Positions 11,910 through 24,469 of a stretch of 64,000 nucleotides of DNA are shown here, one piece after another. The position numbers and the translations under genes are program-made. Origin of the DNA: Melampsora larici-populina 98AG31. Taxonomy: Eukaryota > Basidiomycota > Pucciniomycetes > Pucciniales > Melampsoraceae. Position 1 is the stretch's first letter. Each line of letters opens with the position of its first letter. The stretch is from assembly GCF_000204055.1 (NCBI RefSeq), contig NW_006768775.1:62001-126000 (forward strand). Direction: 5' to 3'. The notes below the pieces were generated by a model. That model did no database searches and was not told the origin of the DNA. It saw only the letters and a list, made by a program, of their open reading frames with translations.

Positions 11910-14255
11910 AAGTGAATGTGCCCTTAGAAGAATACATGAAAAATTCAATTTAGAAATCAACTAATTACAATGGTTGGAAAAAAAGTTTAGTTTGGTTTTT
12001 GGTTTTTTGAAAAAGTGAACCAGAAAATGAAAGGTGTTTGATAAATTGGATTGGTTTTTGGTTTTTGGTTTCTGGGTTTTTTGTGATGCTTACTAAAAAT
12101 TGAAACTTGAAAACTTTTTGAAACTTTTGTAGAGTTGACCCTTGAGGATTAAAATCTTAATCAAGTGGTGGTGGAGTATATAAAGAAGTAATCCAGGAAA
12201 AAAAAATTCTAAAGGAATTTGGTTTTCTTCATGAGAAAAATCAACATCAAAATGAAAAGCAAATTTACCACCAAGGTCTGGCTATATTAGGCCCAGGGGC
12301 AGGGGCAGTCTATGAGTTATTGAAAAAAAAAAAGTGGTGGCATTGTTTCTCGAGACTGCTGTACATACTTGCTTTGAATGAAAATAAGATCACAACTTCA
12401 AGATTCCTGTGGTTGAATCATTTTGGAAAGGTTTGAGTTGAATATCAATTTGGGTTTGGTTAATTGACTGATAAGTTTTCAAATTCTGTACTATACTATA
12501 GATGAGTTGGTATTGTCAGAGTTGAACTCTCAAAGAATATGTTAAGATAAGAATCTTCAACTAGGCTGGAGTCTGGTCTTATGTGATGGTTGGTGGAATC
12601 AACTTTAGTACTACTACTTATAGTTCTTGGTTTTCAAAGAGAATGTTTTATAGAACTTTATGCACTACAACCCTGAAGTTTGAGATCTTTGCAAATTATA
12701 CTTAGAGAGAAAAGTGTCTCATAGAAGCAAACACACAATTTCTTTGTCTCACAAAAATCTCCAGATGGAGAAAAAGGTTTTATAAGGAGCACAATTTTCT
12801 TCTACAAAATGAAATCCCCCTCACAGGGAAAAATTTTATGAGTTTGTCATGAGTCCCTTGCTTTGCTCAAAGTGTCCAAGAAGCAGCAAGGGACTTAGTT
12901 GTGTTTATTGTGTTCTGGAAATTCTCATAACTTTTGTAATTTTGGGTCAATGGACTCAATTTTGGTCTCATGTGAAAGATAGAGTCTCTTTCTTTGAATG
13001 TCTTGATGATGATTCAAAACTTCAGCTTGTCTCACAAAGCAACTATCATCAATTTCAATCTCACCTCACTGATTTTATTATCTTAAAATATTTATGACAG
13101 TAATGGGAATCTATATGAGGCTACCAAGATGTCTATCCTTCTCCAAAACTTCACACTGCCTGGCAAAATTTTGACACCCACTCAGATCACAATCACTGCT
13201 GCTGAACTCATTAGCAGTCACAAAGACACTGTTGCAATGCAAAACCTAAGGCACTGATGTCCTTTTCTTGCAATCAATTCATTGATTATATCTCTCAACA
13301 TTCTTATCATTCATAAATGCAACATACTTAAACTCTATCCTTGATAGATGGACAATTTGTTTTGGATTTGTTTGTTAAAAAGACATGCCTACTTTGCAAT
13401 ATACCATCTACAAAATTAGTTTCCATTTGACAAATCAACCGGTACATTTACAATTTGCACCATCACCCATTGGTTTCTTACATTTAGGAGGACATCAAAT
13501 TCCCTTTGATCATATCTTGGCTGAAAATCAGGTGGACAATGGGTTTTTGGAATTGAAGCTCCAGCTTGGGCCAACTGATCATTTTGCTTATGTCAATGCA
13601 TATTTCACATGTCTTGCATGATGAGGTAAATTCCCTAGACTAAAGAATTTCATCAAAAACCTGGTTTGGTAAATTTCTGCTCTTTATTGTTTGAAATCAC
13701 TAGGAGATGATTTTGTTCAACTCCAAATCATTTCTCCTGTACAAAGCACTGGGATTCTAGCCAACTCACTTTCATTCATCTCCTATGGTTGGTCAATGTC
13801 AGTGGTTCAAAAATTTGTAAGCAATTAGGAGAAGTTTGAGTATAAAATTAATTATTGTTCCAGCCAATTTGAGAATGATTGATTTTTTTTAAAAAGTGCT
13901 TCATGGTGCAAAACCTGGTTTTTGTTTTGACTGAGTTTTGTTTCTCTGCTGATTTTCAGTGTTTTGGTCTTAACCACTGCAGCAACTTATTTTTCCCCCA
14001 AAAAAGTGGTCAATCATTCCCAAATCAGCTGCCATTGTCATTCAAGTTTCTTTTTGTAGTTTTGTGTCAAGTTAGTTGGTATTGAACAGTCTCATCTTGG
14101 ATTTTTGATTTTGAATCTTGAGCTAAAGGGTGCATATGATCCAGAGGCTCTATTGAATTTTGTTGGCCCAATGGGCATGAACCATTCTCAAAGTGCATAT
14201 CACTATCCAACACAAGCAAAATGAGGTCACAAGTCATCAAAACAAATACAAGGAA

Positions 14256-14289
14256 TGTTTGATTTTGATTGAAAAATCAAAATCAAACA
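14256..14289. repeat. perfect 15-bp inverted repeat with 4-nt loop
   Basis: TGTTTGATTTTGATT at 14256-14270 and its exact complement at 14275-14289, loop GAAA. Could be the fused ends of a palindromic repeat or a cruciform-prone site. It lies in non-coding DNA about 700 bp upstream of the kinesin start. Confidence 0.85.
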
Positions 14290-14980
14290 CTGTGAGTTGA
14301 CTGTTGACCAAGGCTTTATGACTAATTCTTGTTGACCATTCAACACCTCATAGTCTGATTAACAAGATATCATTGAGTTATTCCATGTCCCAATCAAACA
14401 TATGTGCTTACCAAATTCCAAACAAGCAAAAAGTAATTGAGATTGATAGATTTCCCTTTTTCCAATGAGATCCAAAAAATCTAGGATATTTAAAATGCAC
14501 TACACTAGATCAATCTCTTAGGACACTCAAACACAATGAGTGTTGATTCTTTTCAGGAGTTTACAATGTTAGACTTGTGTATAATGCGTTGGAGATTGTT
14601 TGAGAGTGTTTCAATCGGGTTTTGCTCAAGTTGTTATTATTGATTTGGCCGAGATGGAATAGGATTTGATGGGTTCAAATGTGAATGAAGTTATGATAGT
14701 TATGGTGCTGATTAGGATGCGGTGATGTGAACTGAGAGTGAGAGTGTGAGTGATAAGATAAAGTTGAAGTGAAATTTGAAATGATTTGGGGTCTATGCGA
14801 TCAAATTGGTGTTGTGTCTGATTACCTGTATTCATCACTTGTATCTTCATAACCGCGGTCAACAAGGACACTTCACTTTCTTTAATTCTTTACCTTTACT
14901 TTACCCTCTCTTTATAACCTCTTTCTCTTTTACCTTCAATCTCAACTCACCTCAATTAACCTCAACCTCAATCCTTAACG

Positions 14981-17900
14981 ATGGCTAGTAGCTCGATCTC
15001 AGTAGCTGGTCAGTCCTCAATTCACTTTATCATTCAACATAATTAATTCTTGACTCAATTTCATCTCTTTCTTTTGAATTAGTACGCGTTCGACCTCCTA
15101 CCGAACGCGAAAAGAATTTAATCAAACTCCCTCAGTCTGCTTCTTCTGGTATCTTTGGTGACACTAGTTTATCTTCAACACTGTTAGTAATCATCAAGCT
15201 CAAATCATAACGAAACCTCTTCTTATGGATCTTCACTCATAGAGCTCCGATTTTCCATGTAGAGCCACTTCATCAAATGTAGCTTCACACCGATCCTTGC
15301 GCTCAATTATAAAAGTATTAGACCAACGCGTTTTAATTTTCGATCCACCTGAATCTAATCCATTTCAACAAGCTCAACGTCAAATCTTAGCTAGATTAGG
15401 TGGTGGGAAGAAAGTTAAAGATATGAGGTTTTGTTTTGATAGAGTCTTCGATGATCGTGCGACACAAGAAGATGTTTATGAAGGTTCTGCTAAAGAATTG
15501 GTCCAAGGTGTACTAGATGGATTTAATGCTACGGTTTTTGCTTATGGTGTACTTTTCCAATTCGCTGTGTTTTTTCTTCATGTTTTTCTCAGATCAATCA
15601 AGAGTTCTAATAATTTATCTCTTCTTTATCTAGGCCACAGGTTGTGGAAAGACACATACTATCACTGGAACTCCTGAAGCACCTGGGATCGTCTATCTAT
15701 TGATGAAAGACTTGTTTGGACGAATAGCTTCGGAGGCTGATGATATGACGGTCGAAATATCAAGTGGAGTAGTTCATTTCACTTTTCAACCGAAAACTCG
15801 TTCTTCAGAGATATAACTTGCCTCATTTTTTTGGAACTAATCATTTCATATAACTTGATCCTCTTTGCGCAGTTTCATATCTGGAAATTTACAACGAGAC
15901 GATCCGTGATCTCTTGAATCCCAATGCACCTATTCTTAATCTACGAGAGGCCAATTCTTCAGTTTCAGTCCCAGGTCTGACTACTTCCACACCCGAATCA
16001 GCTTCAGATGTCATTCGGCTCATCTCAACCGGAAATGCACATCGTACCGTACATGGTACTGAAGCCAATGCGGTCTCATCTCGTTCACATGCGGTCCTTA
16101 GTGTTGATGTACGAAGGAAACCACGTACTGCTAGTCTCAGTGACTCCTGGTCTGTAGCAACACTCAGTGTGATTGATTTGGCTGGATCGGAGCGAGCCTC
16201 AGTAACAAAGAACAAGGGTGATAGATTATTGGAAGGTGCAAATATCAATAAATCTCTCTTGGCATTAGGAAACTGTATCAATGCTCTCTGTGACCCAAAG
16301 GGACGAGGTGGTCACGTTCCATATCGTAATTCGAAACTCACCAGACTTCTCAAACATTCACTTGGTGGAAATTGTCGGACATTGATGATCGTGTGTGTAG
16401 CTCCTACCTCGGCTCACTACGATGAAACTCATAACGCATTACAATATGCGAACCGGGCAAAAGAGATCAAGACAAAAGCTACTCGTAATGTCATATCTGT
16501 TGATAGACACGTAAGTCAGTACGTTCAGGTAATTTTTCAATTACGTCAAGAACTTGAAGATCGGAAACGTGAAGACAAGGTTCGAGAGGACCGTATCAGA
16601 GACCATATCAGACAAGAATGCATTCAAAATCGAGTCAAGATTGACGAAGCCATTGATAAAGCTTATAAACACTGGGAAGATTATATGGCAACGGCACAAC
16701 CAGCTAGTCGAGCGATTGGTCAACTTGAAGCCGTTATCCGGCTTACTAATATTTGGAATCTGTGGAAGGAAAGTGTGATCAGGTCTGGTGATGAAGATTC
16801 AAGCTGGATTGGACATGAGGTTGATGCGTTGAATACGAAGCTTACGAATGAGCGGCTGAAAGCCACCAAGACAGCTGAAGATGGAAAATTCAAAAAGTCA
16901 ATGTATGAGGCTTGCATGTCCTCTCTTGCTAGGACTGTTGAACAACAAAGTGGACAAGAAGGCAAGAACTTATTTGATCGAGCCATAGCAAAGTGGGAAA
17001 ACAAGATGAACAAGATCATTCTGGATGGTGCATCTCGAGAAGGAGAGGGTGATGTAGCAAGAAGGATCGGTCTGGAGATATCTACTTGGTTTTTGAACTT
17101 GCAGTCGAAGCTAGTTGAGCGACAAGGATCTGAGGAGCTACATAGTCGGTCAGCATCGTCTGCTTCTCTGTGTTTTTATTCGTTTTGACCATTTTTCAAG
17201 AAAGCGATCGCTGATGTGTAGCTTGCATCGCTAATAGGGTCAACCAAGCAATCAATGTCGCGTTGAGCTCCCTCTTATCAACTTCATCATCATCTTCTGC
17301 TCCTATCGTCGTACCTACTTCCAACACAGGCATAAGTACAAGCAGCTCCCTCTCCTTTACATCCGGCCCAAGTCACACTGATCTTCAACAACTCAAATCA
17401 ACACTCGTTAAACCTTCCACCTTCCATCAATCACCGTCATCATCGTCAGATAACAGTAGAACCTCCATGATCAGGCAACCGAAAGCTAGACGACAGTCTG
17501 GCCTCGGTGGATCACCCTCTAAACTAGTAAACACTTATTTCTCGAAAAAAGCATCACCTCGTAAACCAGTCGTCTTTCCCAATCGGGCTACCAATGGAAT
17601 CCTAAAGTCTCGACCGTCAGTTACTACAAAAAAAGCAAGTTCTATTGAGATGCCACCACCAGCCCTTCCAAAACCAGCAGGAGGAGTTAGATGGAGGGAT
17701 GAAGAAAGTGATGGACGACAACTTGAATCATTTCAAGAGATGACGATGAGTACTGAAACTAGCAGTTTGATTGATCAATCTTTGTTATTGAATCAAAGCC
17801 CACTCAAAGGACTTCCATCACTACAATCTTCAATCTTTTCTCAACCTCCAGTATTACCACCAACAAGCAACGCACCCTCCAGTACCCCATCCGAACCTTC

Positions 17901-18408
17901 TTCCTCTTCTTCTATAACTGCCCCTTCATCTTCGAGTAGAAGTAGTCATCTCAAAGCAGGATATCTTTCAAGACGTCAAACTCGTAGTGGCACTAGGTTT
18001 CTTGATAGTCTAGGAGAAGAAGATGAATCAGCTACAGAGACCTCATCATCACAAGCTATCTCATCCTCATCAATGAAAGTTTTCAGAGATCAATCCAATC
18101 TACCTAAATTTGAAGATTTAGGATTCAAGAAACCAATTCAACAAAAACCAAGAAGAGAATCATCGATTGGACCGATTCGAAATAATGGAGGAGCCACCAG
18201 AAGACAATCTATGACATTTTATCAAAGAAAAGCCGGTCGTGATAGTCTTGCTGTTGGTACTACTGCTACTAGATTAATTACTTCTTCTAATACTTCTACT
18301 TCTCCTACTAAAAAAGTACTTGGTAGGAGATTATCTATGTTACCTGTTCCTAGTGCCTCTTCTTCTTCTTCTTCTTTGTTTAAAAGTAATACCCCAGCTT
18401 GGAGATAA
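14981..18408 (+). CDS. kinesin-8 (Kip3/KIF18-type) motor protein
   Basis: Exons 14981-15008, 15083-15186, 15243-15548, 15634-15763, 15873-17169, 17238-18408; 3036 nt, 1011 residues, all in phase. Motor domain is N-terminal: VAVRVRPPTERE at the first strand, P-loop GATGCGKTHT at about 146-155, switch I NAVSSRSH near 254-262, switch II DLAGSE near 291-296, and HVPYRNSKLTRLL with LGGNCRT. The neck region (DRHVSQYVQVIFQLRQEL) and overall fit point to kinesin-8: in this family the proteins walk to microtubule plus ends and depolymerise or cap them, controlling spindle length and nuclear position. The C-terminal third is Ser/Pro/Thr-rich with basic patches (KPRRES, RRQTRS), likely disordered and phosphorylated. 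The 5'-most exon is only 28 nt. The subfamily call rests on the neck and not on a tree. Confidence 0.92.
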
Positions 18409-19113
18409 AAAATCATCTTCATCTTTATCTTTTTTTTGAATACTACTACTATCTTTTGTTTAACTTTCATCCTTCAAGTACCAAATCATATATTGGATAT
18501 ATATCTCTCGTTTTAGTTTAGTTTAGTGAAAGTCATTTTTTTGAATTTGTATTTTTTTTCTTGTTGTTCTTGTGATTTTGATGTTGTGATGTGTGATGAT
18601 ATGATGAAGTGGATTTTTGGCTTTAAGTCAGCTTTAGATTTGTTGTAGGAATTTAAATGAAGGAAAGAAAACTAAAATTGGTGTGTGTTTTTTCTTTGAA
18701 AAGCAGATGAAAATTAAATTGCATGTTTGTTTTTTGGTTGAAAACTTTTTGGATTTTGGAGTTAAATTGGATTGTTTTTTTTTGAGTTCTTTTCAATAGA
18801 AGTTTTGGATTGACTAATTCCAACCAAGTTTATCTTGTTTCTCTCTTTTCATTTCAAATAACATGATGAATGAATTGATAAAAAAAGGTGTTTTTATGAA
18901 TTAATTTTTCTGCTTGAAAGCAATGATAGACATAAGTTAGGATTTAGTCTTTAACAGTACACAAATATCAAAACCATATGAATGCCCATATGGCTACCTG
19001 CATGAGAAACCTGCATGAAACCATATGCCATTTTTGGTATTTTCATGTGGGGTTTTTTATATGGGTACAGCTCAACCAATTTGAAAATCCACATGAGAAA
19101 AAAAACCATACAC
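18409..19113. other. intergenic, no gene seen
   Basis: AT-rich 3' flank of the kinesin gene. Around 18970-19115 there are short, imperfect inverted segments built from CATATGG and CATGTGG words, possibly the decayed end of a transposon. Confidence 0.35.
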
Positions 19114-20048
19114 ATGGATTCAAATACCCCCTGCTCACTACCTCAACATGCTCCAATCAATTCTCAAACTACACCCACATTAACTACAACCAATTCAACT
19201 AGCTTGGTTCAATCACAACTGATTGAAGCAAACATTGGAGGATCTCCTTCAGCTGTCCCCTTAACTGCTTTCACACTCCCAATGCTTTGTGCATCGGACT
19301 GGTTGCACCTACAAGAAATCAATACAGTCTTGACTGCTATGATGCCACTGCCAACCAACCAAGCAATGCCTCCTATGGCCACTCCTAACCCACCTAAGAA
19401 GCCTCAAGGACAACCTCTGGAAGAAAATACCTTCAAAAAATCAAAAACTGCTTTGTCCTTCTCTACCTGTTTCTGATTGTGAAAATCAAAACAAAATACA
19501 AACTCAGGATACTCAAGATGACAAGCAGACTGATCAGGAATCTAATCAAAGGAGCTGGTTGATACCTCAACCCAACAATGGCAAGTTGGACATGGATATC
19601 ATTGTGGAATGGTGTAGTGTATACAAAAACTACAATGCTTGGCGTATACAGAAGCAGATTGTACTTTGTGAGAAGGCGGCAGAGTTTCTTGCAAGCAAGA
19701 ATCATATGAACAGACTGGGGAAAGAGTGCCTGAAGAAGGCAAGTGTGGTATCTACATAGTATCAGTTTTCTTTTCTAATCTTCAATTCTTTAGTTTGATT
19801 TAATTACGTAGATCAAGACTCTTGAACAGTGGTTCAAAGATGCCAACGAGTTGAGAAAGGGAACCGGCAAGGGTAATTACAATGGTGAAAAGCTTGACTC
19901 TACTCTCTTGAAGGAAAAAATTGAACAATTCAAATTAGCTAAGAGACCCATTGCACAACATCTTTTGAGATTTGAGACACTACAACACCCAAATTTTAAA
20001 AAAAGGTGGAATCACATCAAAGTGAAAGAACATCAACTTGGAAATTGA
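19114..20048 (+). pseudogene. transposon-associated ORF, frameshifted; possible partner protein of the Harbinger element
   Basis: An open frame from an ATG at 19114 (Thr/Pro/Asn-rich, MDSNTPCSLPQHAP) shifts by one base in the A-rich stretch near 19435-19445 and continues in another frame to a segment with DIIVEWCSVYKNYNAWR and EKAAEFLASKNHMNRLGKEC. This joins KTLEQWFKDANELRKGTG in the next exon if a GC-AG intron (19739-19813, donor GCAAGT) is removed. Lysine-rich helical chain with conserved-looking Trp and Gly-Thr-Gly. PIF/Harbinger elements usually encode a second, DNA-binding protein besides the transposase, and this lies convergent to one. That role is inference; no Myb/SANT signature was confirmed. 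Confidence 0.4.
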
Positions 20049-20166
20049 GAAAGCAGAGACCAATCAATAATTGTTTGAGGTACAAAAGTTTTCAAATGAG
20101 GAATCCCGGAGCTGAACTACACTGGACTGGAAATTTAGAGTTGGACCTTGTTTGGGTTCCAAACTC

Positions 20167-21068
20167 TCAGCTGGTGCAGTTATCCAATCCGGCCGTTGGC
20201 AAGCCTTCTACTAGCATAAAGTTGTGCACCACAACAACACATGCTGAAATCCAATTACAAGGGTAAATTGCATCCTTGGCGTTGGTGAGAGATAGTTGCA
20301 GCTTGTGTAGCAAACCAAAACAACTTTGTAACATACCATTACAGTGCTCTGATGCTATGCAAATTTTGGAAATAGAGTTGTTGAAATGATTTGGAGCTGG
20401 TGAAAGATTATGAAATTGTGATTGTTTGAAAACAGGCACAACATGCTCTGAAGACACATGTCCTGAATCTGCTGTAATGTACTCCCCCTTGGAAAAATAT
20501 GAGGACATGTCTTGATAGAGCTACCAAGGGTATAATCAGTAACATAGGATGGAAATAAATACAAAAGAAGCTATAGCAAAACTCACACAAGTAGATTTCA
20601 ATACACATTGGTCATGTGCAGACCCACACCATCCATGTTGTGCAAAGAGGACCTTTTGCTGATTGTTGCAAATAATCATTGAACTCATTGCATAAATAGA
20701 TTTTTGAGTATAATAATCCTCTCTATTTTTGGAGGGAGTGGTGGCCAAAGGAACCAAAGTTCCATCAATGAATCCAATACAATACTTAAAAAATGAACTT
20801 TGACTAATTCTATTCTTGATCTGTATTTGCTCGTTTGCAGCCGGCCATTTTACATACTGAGGCTCAAGCTCAAGTATGGCATGAATGCATTGTTGAGTGT
20901 AAGCATCTACACTGCCCTCTGCCAACAACAATCCATTCAGTCTGAATAATATATACTAAAGGCTATTTTGCACTTACCGGCCACCAAAAATAACTTGGCT
21001 TTTATCAGGGTGGATCCACCATTGCCTGAACATCCAAAATTGGCCAAAGCTACCAATAGATGCCACTG
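20167..21068 (-). mobile_element. PIF/Harbinger-type DDE transposase
   Basis: Exons (minus) about 21068-20978 (5' end uncertain), 20918-20587, 20520-20167, all in phase. N-terminal helical region QWHLLVALANFG...FLVAEGSVDAYTQQCIHAIL matches the region before the catalytic core in HARBI1-like transposases. Catalytic residues all present: Asp in GFIDGTLVPL, Asp in YITADSGH, Glu in CIASEHCNG. Other core matches: FAQHGWCGSAHDQCVLKST and a C-terminal WISACVVVVHNFML. The protein cuts and pastes its element. The open frame extends upstream to 21299 through GC-rich sequence, so the true start may be there. No internal stop was found, so the gene could still encode active enzyme. Element ends (terminal inverted repeats, 3-bp TWA target) were not located. 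Confidence 0.85.
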
Positions 21069-21299
21069 GACGGGCCAGGTCACAGCCCTAGTGGGTGGGT
21101 CCAAAGAGGACCCCAGCCACAGGGCCCGTTTGGCTCCCAAGAACCAACCCCGGGGTTGGGGGCCTTGACCGCCCTTAAGCCTCTCCTCTGACTTGCAGAG
21201 TAAGAAGGGTACACTTGGGTAGGATCCACCTAGCCTACAGAGTCTCAAGGATAGCTTCAGCAAGGCTAGAAACTCTGAAGACTCATCTGTCCCAACCAT

Positions 21300-23297
21300 T
21301 TTCCACAGTAAGGAAAAATGGATGATGTCCCAAGACTATGTAAAAGGCCCAATTACATGCATGCATATTTCACAAGACACAGACCTGAGTTGTTAGCTAA
21401 ACCTTATCTCATACTTGATTTAAAAATAGAAATGTCAACCATGGTTACTTACAAAAATTGCAAAAGAACACAACTCAAAGTTAAACCAATTTTCCCCAAA
21501 GGGAATAAGAATACCGTCATAACCAAACAACAATACCCTAAAGGGTGGCTAGCAGTTCACATACAAAAAAGATGAACCACAAAAAAAAGCACACTAAAAT
21601 ATAAAAAAGATGTACAACACATCAAAGAAATATATCATACTAACTTGACCAGAATGGAATCAGTTTGGCTCATTTGTGGCAACTGGTTACGTGTGCTACA
21701 CATTTTGGCCCGGAGGCCTGAACTTGCAGAATGTTTTGGCCCAGGGCAGAGAAAGATAGAGAGCGCTGTGGGTGGCCAAACTTGGCGCTGAGACATCTAA
21801 CTGTGATGATCCCCGCTCTAGTTTAGAGAAAAAGCTACAAATGAAGCGGCCGACATGTTGCAACACTTGAAACTTAACCCTTTGCTTGGCAGGAAGGGTG
21901 GTGGGCGGGAAAACAAAAAAGATAAAAATACTAAGATTAAGAACTATTACTGAATAATACCGACAATTTTGAAAAGTCGATAGATGTAAGGAAACTGTAT
22001 AACTAGTTGAAATTGGAATATTTTTTCTGGATTTTTTCGGACACAATTTTTAAAGGAAATTGATAAGATTCTGGTACACAACTGTCTTGAATCAGGAAAG
22101 GAAAACAACTGAGGCTTGCAACAGAGTCGGAACGACTGGACTCATTGGGGGAGTCTGTCGAGAGCCATTTCTGTTGCACCTCTTTTGAGAGTAGCTCACA
22201 CTTGTAACCTTGTTGCCGAAGTGTCATTTGCCATTTCACAGATTCCACTGTGTTAACATTCCATGCCAACTTTGAAAACATAAATGTAAGAAACATAACC
22301 ACAATAAAGATAAAAAATAAGTCCTAACATTCAACAAACACCATTTTTGCTTTTATCCTTTTCGTAAATAACTAAATAAAAAAATAAACGCTGCACTCAA
22401 TCAAGATCTCTACATTTGCTGAAAAAAGGGTGGGAAGGGAGGGATTATGAAAATGAATACAAAATAAAATGATATTAGAACCAGAGAAAATGATTTTTGA
22501 AAGAAAGCAGAAATAAAGGAAGATGGTAATTGAAATGGTGAAGGTGGTCAACAGGTAATGACATCATTTCTTTTTTTGAAAAAAAGTATATAATGGCTGT
22601 ATTGCATAAAATACTAACTAAACAAATTAAAATGCAGAGAAACTAGTCTACCTTGGAGGAGCAGCCATCTAGTCAGAGCAAAGGATTTTGCTGTCTTTAG
22701 ATTTCAAGATGTTCACTTCTTTTTTTTTTAAAAAAAAAGAAATTTTTCTACAGTTTTTTTTTGAACTTGTTGGGAACCACATTGCTGAGCAGGCATTTGA
22801 TCCCCCTTCCCAGCCCCCTATCCTAGCGTCAACCGGATTCACGGGGGCAAAGGGAAGGCACTGTTAGGCGTGGGGAACAGTGATGAACCGTACGGAGTTT
22901 CTGGTTGCTGCCAAAACAATTTCTAGAATGAGCTAATGAGCTTTAAAAACTGCCACAACGGATGTTATCCATCGAGCTCTGTAACAAGATTGAGCAGTAC
23001 ACTGTTTCTGATTTTTTTCAATCGATCCTAGTTACATAAGACTTTATGATCAGCAATTTGAGTGAGATTTATTGATGAAACTGCCTTGATGGTTGTTATC
23101 CATCAAACTCTGTAACGAGATTTAGCAGTACACTGTTTCTGATGTTTTTCAATCTATCCCAGTTACATGAGAATTTATCAGTGATTTTTTTTAAAGTAAT
23201 GAAGTCATCTTTTTATCTTGAGACAGCTCGTCCTTTGCTCCGCAGCCGTCCTCCTTGGTTCTGTTCCTGCATGTAAGAGCAAAGATGCAAAAATCTT
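21300..23297. other. repeat-rich intergenic stretch, no gene seen
   Basis: Contains small GC-rich islands (21700-21900, 22780-22870) and a tandem repeat (22963-23190). The open frames here have no domain and no splice-supported continuation. They probably represent flanks of the Harbinger element and the 3' trailer of the adjacent LINE. Confidence 0.4.
22963..23190. repeat. two-copy tandem repeat, period about 131 bp
   Basis: Segment starting TGTTATCCATCGAGCTCTGT at 22963 recurs at 23094 as TGTTATCCATCAAACTCTGT. Both continue into AGCAGTACACTGTTTCTGAT and CAGTTACAT-like sequence. Lies just outside the 3' end of the LINE coding region and may be its 3' UTR. Confidence 0.8.
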
Positions 23298-24374
23298 TTA
23301 GTATATGAATTGTGCCAGAAAAGGAAAAGCTTTTGGTGTATCTAAAATTTTGTTCGTATTGTTCCAGTTAACTTTCACACCTTCTTCTCTGAGTCTATTC
23401 CTCATATGTTTTTGGAATTTAGTGTACCTTTTACAGTAGAGCAAAAGATGGTTAGTATTTTCTTCTAATCCACATGTTTCGCAACGGGAGGAAGGAGACA
23501 GGTTTCTTCTGAAGAGATGGGCATTAAGGGGACTGTGTTCTGCCCGCAGATGGGTTATAGCTGCGGCTTCACCTTTTTCTAGTAACTCTAGAGCGGATGC
23601 TATTAGGTTGGGTTTTGTGACAAAGGGTTTTAATCCTGGTGAAAATGAGCTATTCTTGATATTAAACTTTTCTTTTGTTGTCTTCTTCAGGCTACCTAAG
23701 CTTGTTGGTAAAGGTAAAATGTTGTCCTGTTTTTTTGAAGCTTCACCCGCTAGTTTGTCTGCCTTTTCATTCAGCTCTATACCCTTATGCCCGGGGGTCC
23801 AATAAAGTCGAATTGGTGTGTCTTGAGGTAGTTGTTTGAGTCTTGCGCAAATTTTTATGATCAAATTTTGGCCTGAGGATGCTCGAGGGGTGTCATTTGT
23901 CAATCTGAGGACACCCTGGTTATCACTAAAAAGCGCTAGGTTTCTAGGTGGAGGCTGTAGGGTTCTGAAAGCTTCAATTGCTATCTCAGTCGCTAGTAGG
24001 GTACCTACTAACTCTGATTCATGGTTTGAATAGGAGTCGTTCTGTGGGAGGGAAATTGATCTAGTAGTTAGTTTAGTCACCGCTGCAGCGCCACCTCCGT
24101 CCTGATTTACTGCTCCATCTGTGAATATCATGAGTGAACTTTCGCTCTCTTCTTCGTTAATTTGGGTAGGTATTTGCTCAATTACTCTGTCTTTGGGTGT
24201 TTCAAGATTGATTAGTGTTCCTATTTTTTTGCCCAGGGGGCCAGCGAGTGAGCAAAAATTGTTTCGGGGTTTGTTGGTATTATCAATTTGAGGTGAGTGA
24301 GCTGGAGGATGTCTTGAATGGGTCCTTTGTGGGTTTTCTGACTTTTCTTCAGTTCGTGGTTGATAAAGCATCAA
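23298..24374 (-). pseudogene. LINE RNase H domain and C-terminal zinc knuckle
   Basis: RNase H signature: FTDGAVNQDGGGAAAV (first Asp), SNHESELVGTLLATEIA (Glu), LALFSDNQGVL (Asp), RLYWTPGHKGIELNEKAD (final His/Asp). After it comes CETCGLEENTNHLLLYC, the usual terminal knuckle. This part is one uninterrupted frame of about 358 codons and is joined to the RT across a break near 24374-24470. Confidence 0.9.
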
Positions 24375-24469
24375 GTGGGGTGATCCTCTGGTGCCGTGAG
24401 TCTCTTGAGGACAAATTTATGATGGTATTTGGCTGCTGTCCACCCAAACGGGACCATGTAGACATTGTG

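Larger units (their letters stand above)
11096..14980. other. 3.9-kb region without a convincing gene
   Basis: Holds a TTATTATTCTCATT-type simple-sequence tract, a small inverted-repeat element (11762-11909), a perfect hairpin (14256-14289) and AT-rich DNA with short, unsupported open frames (for example around 12849-13097 and 13385-13621, neither with a known domain). It probably consists largely of decayed repeats. The last few hundred bases should carry the kinesin promoter. Confidence 0.5.

Noticed and set aside
13385..13621. Open frame of 78 codons
   Set aside because: No recognised domain and no splice-supported continuation in a repeat-rich stretch.
21072..21090. GGGCCAGGTCACAGCCCTA resembling the right end of the hAT MITE at 51410-51735
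   Set aside because: No matching left end: the sequence immediately to its left is transposase coding DNA. Probably chance or a tiny remnant.
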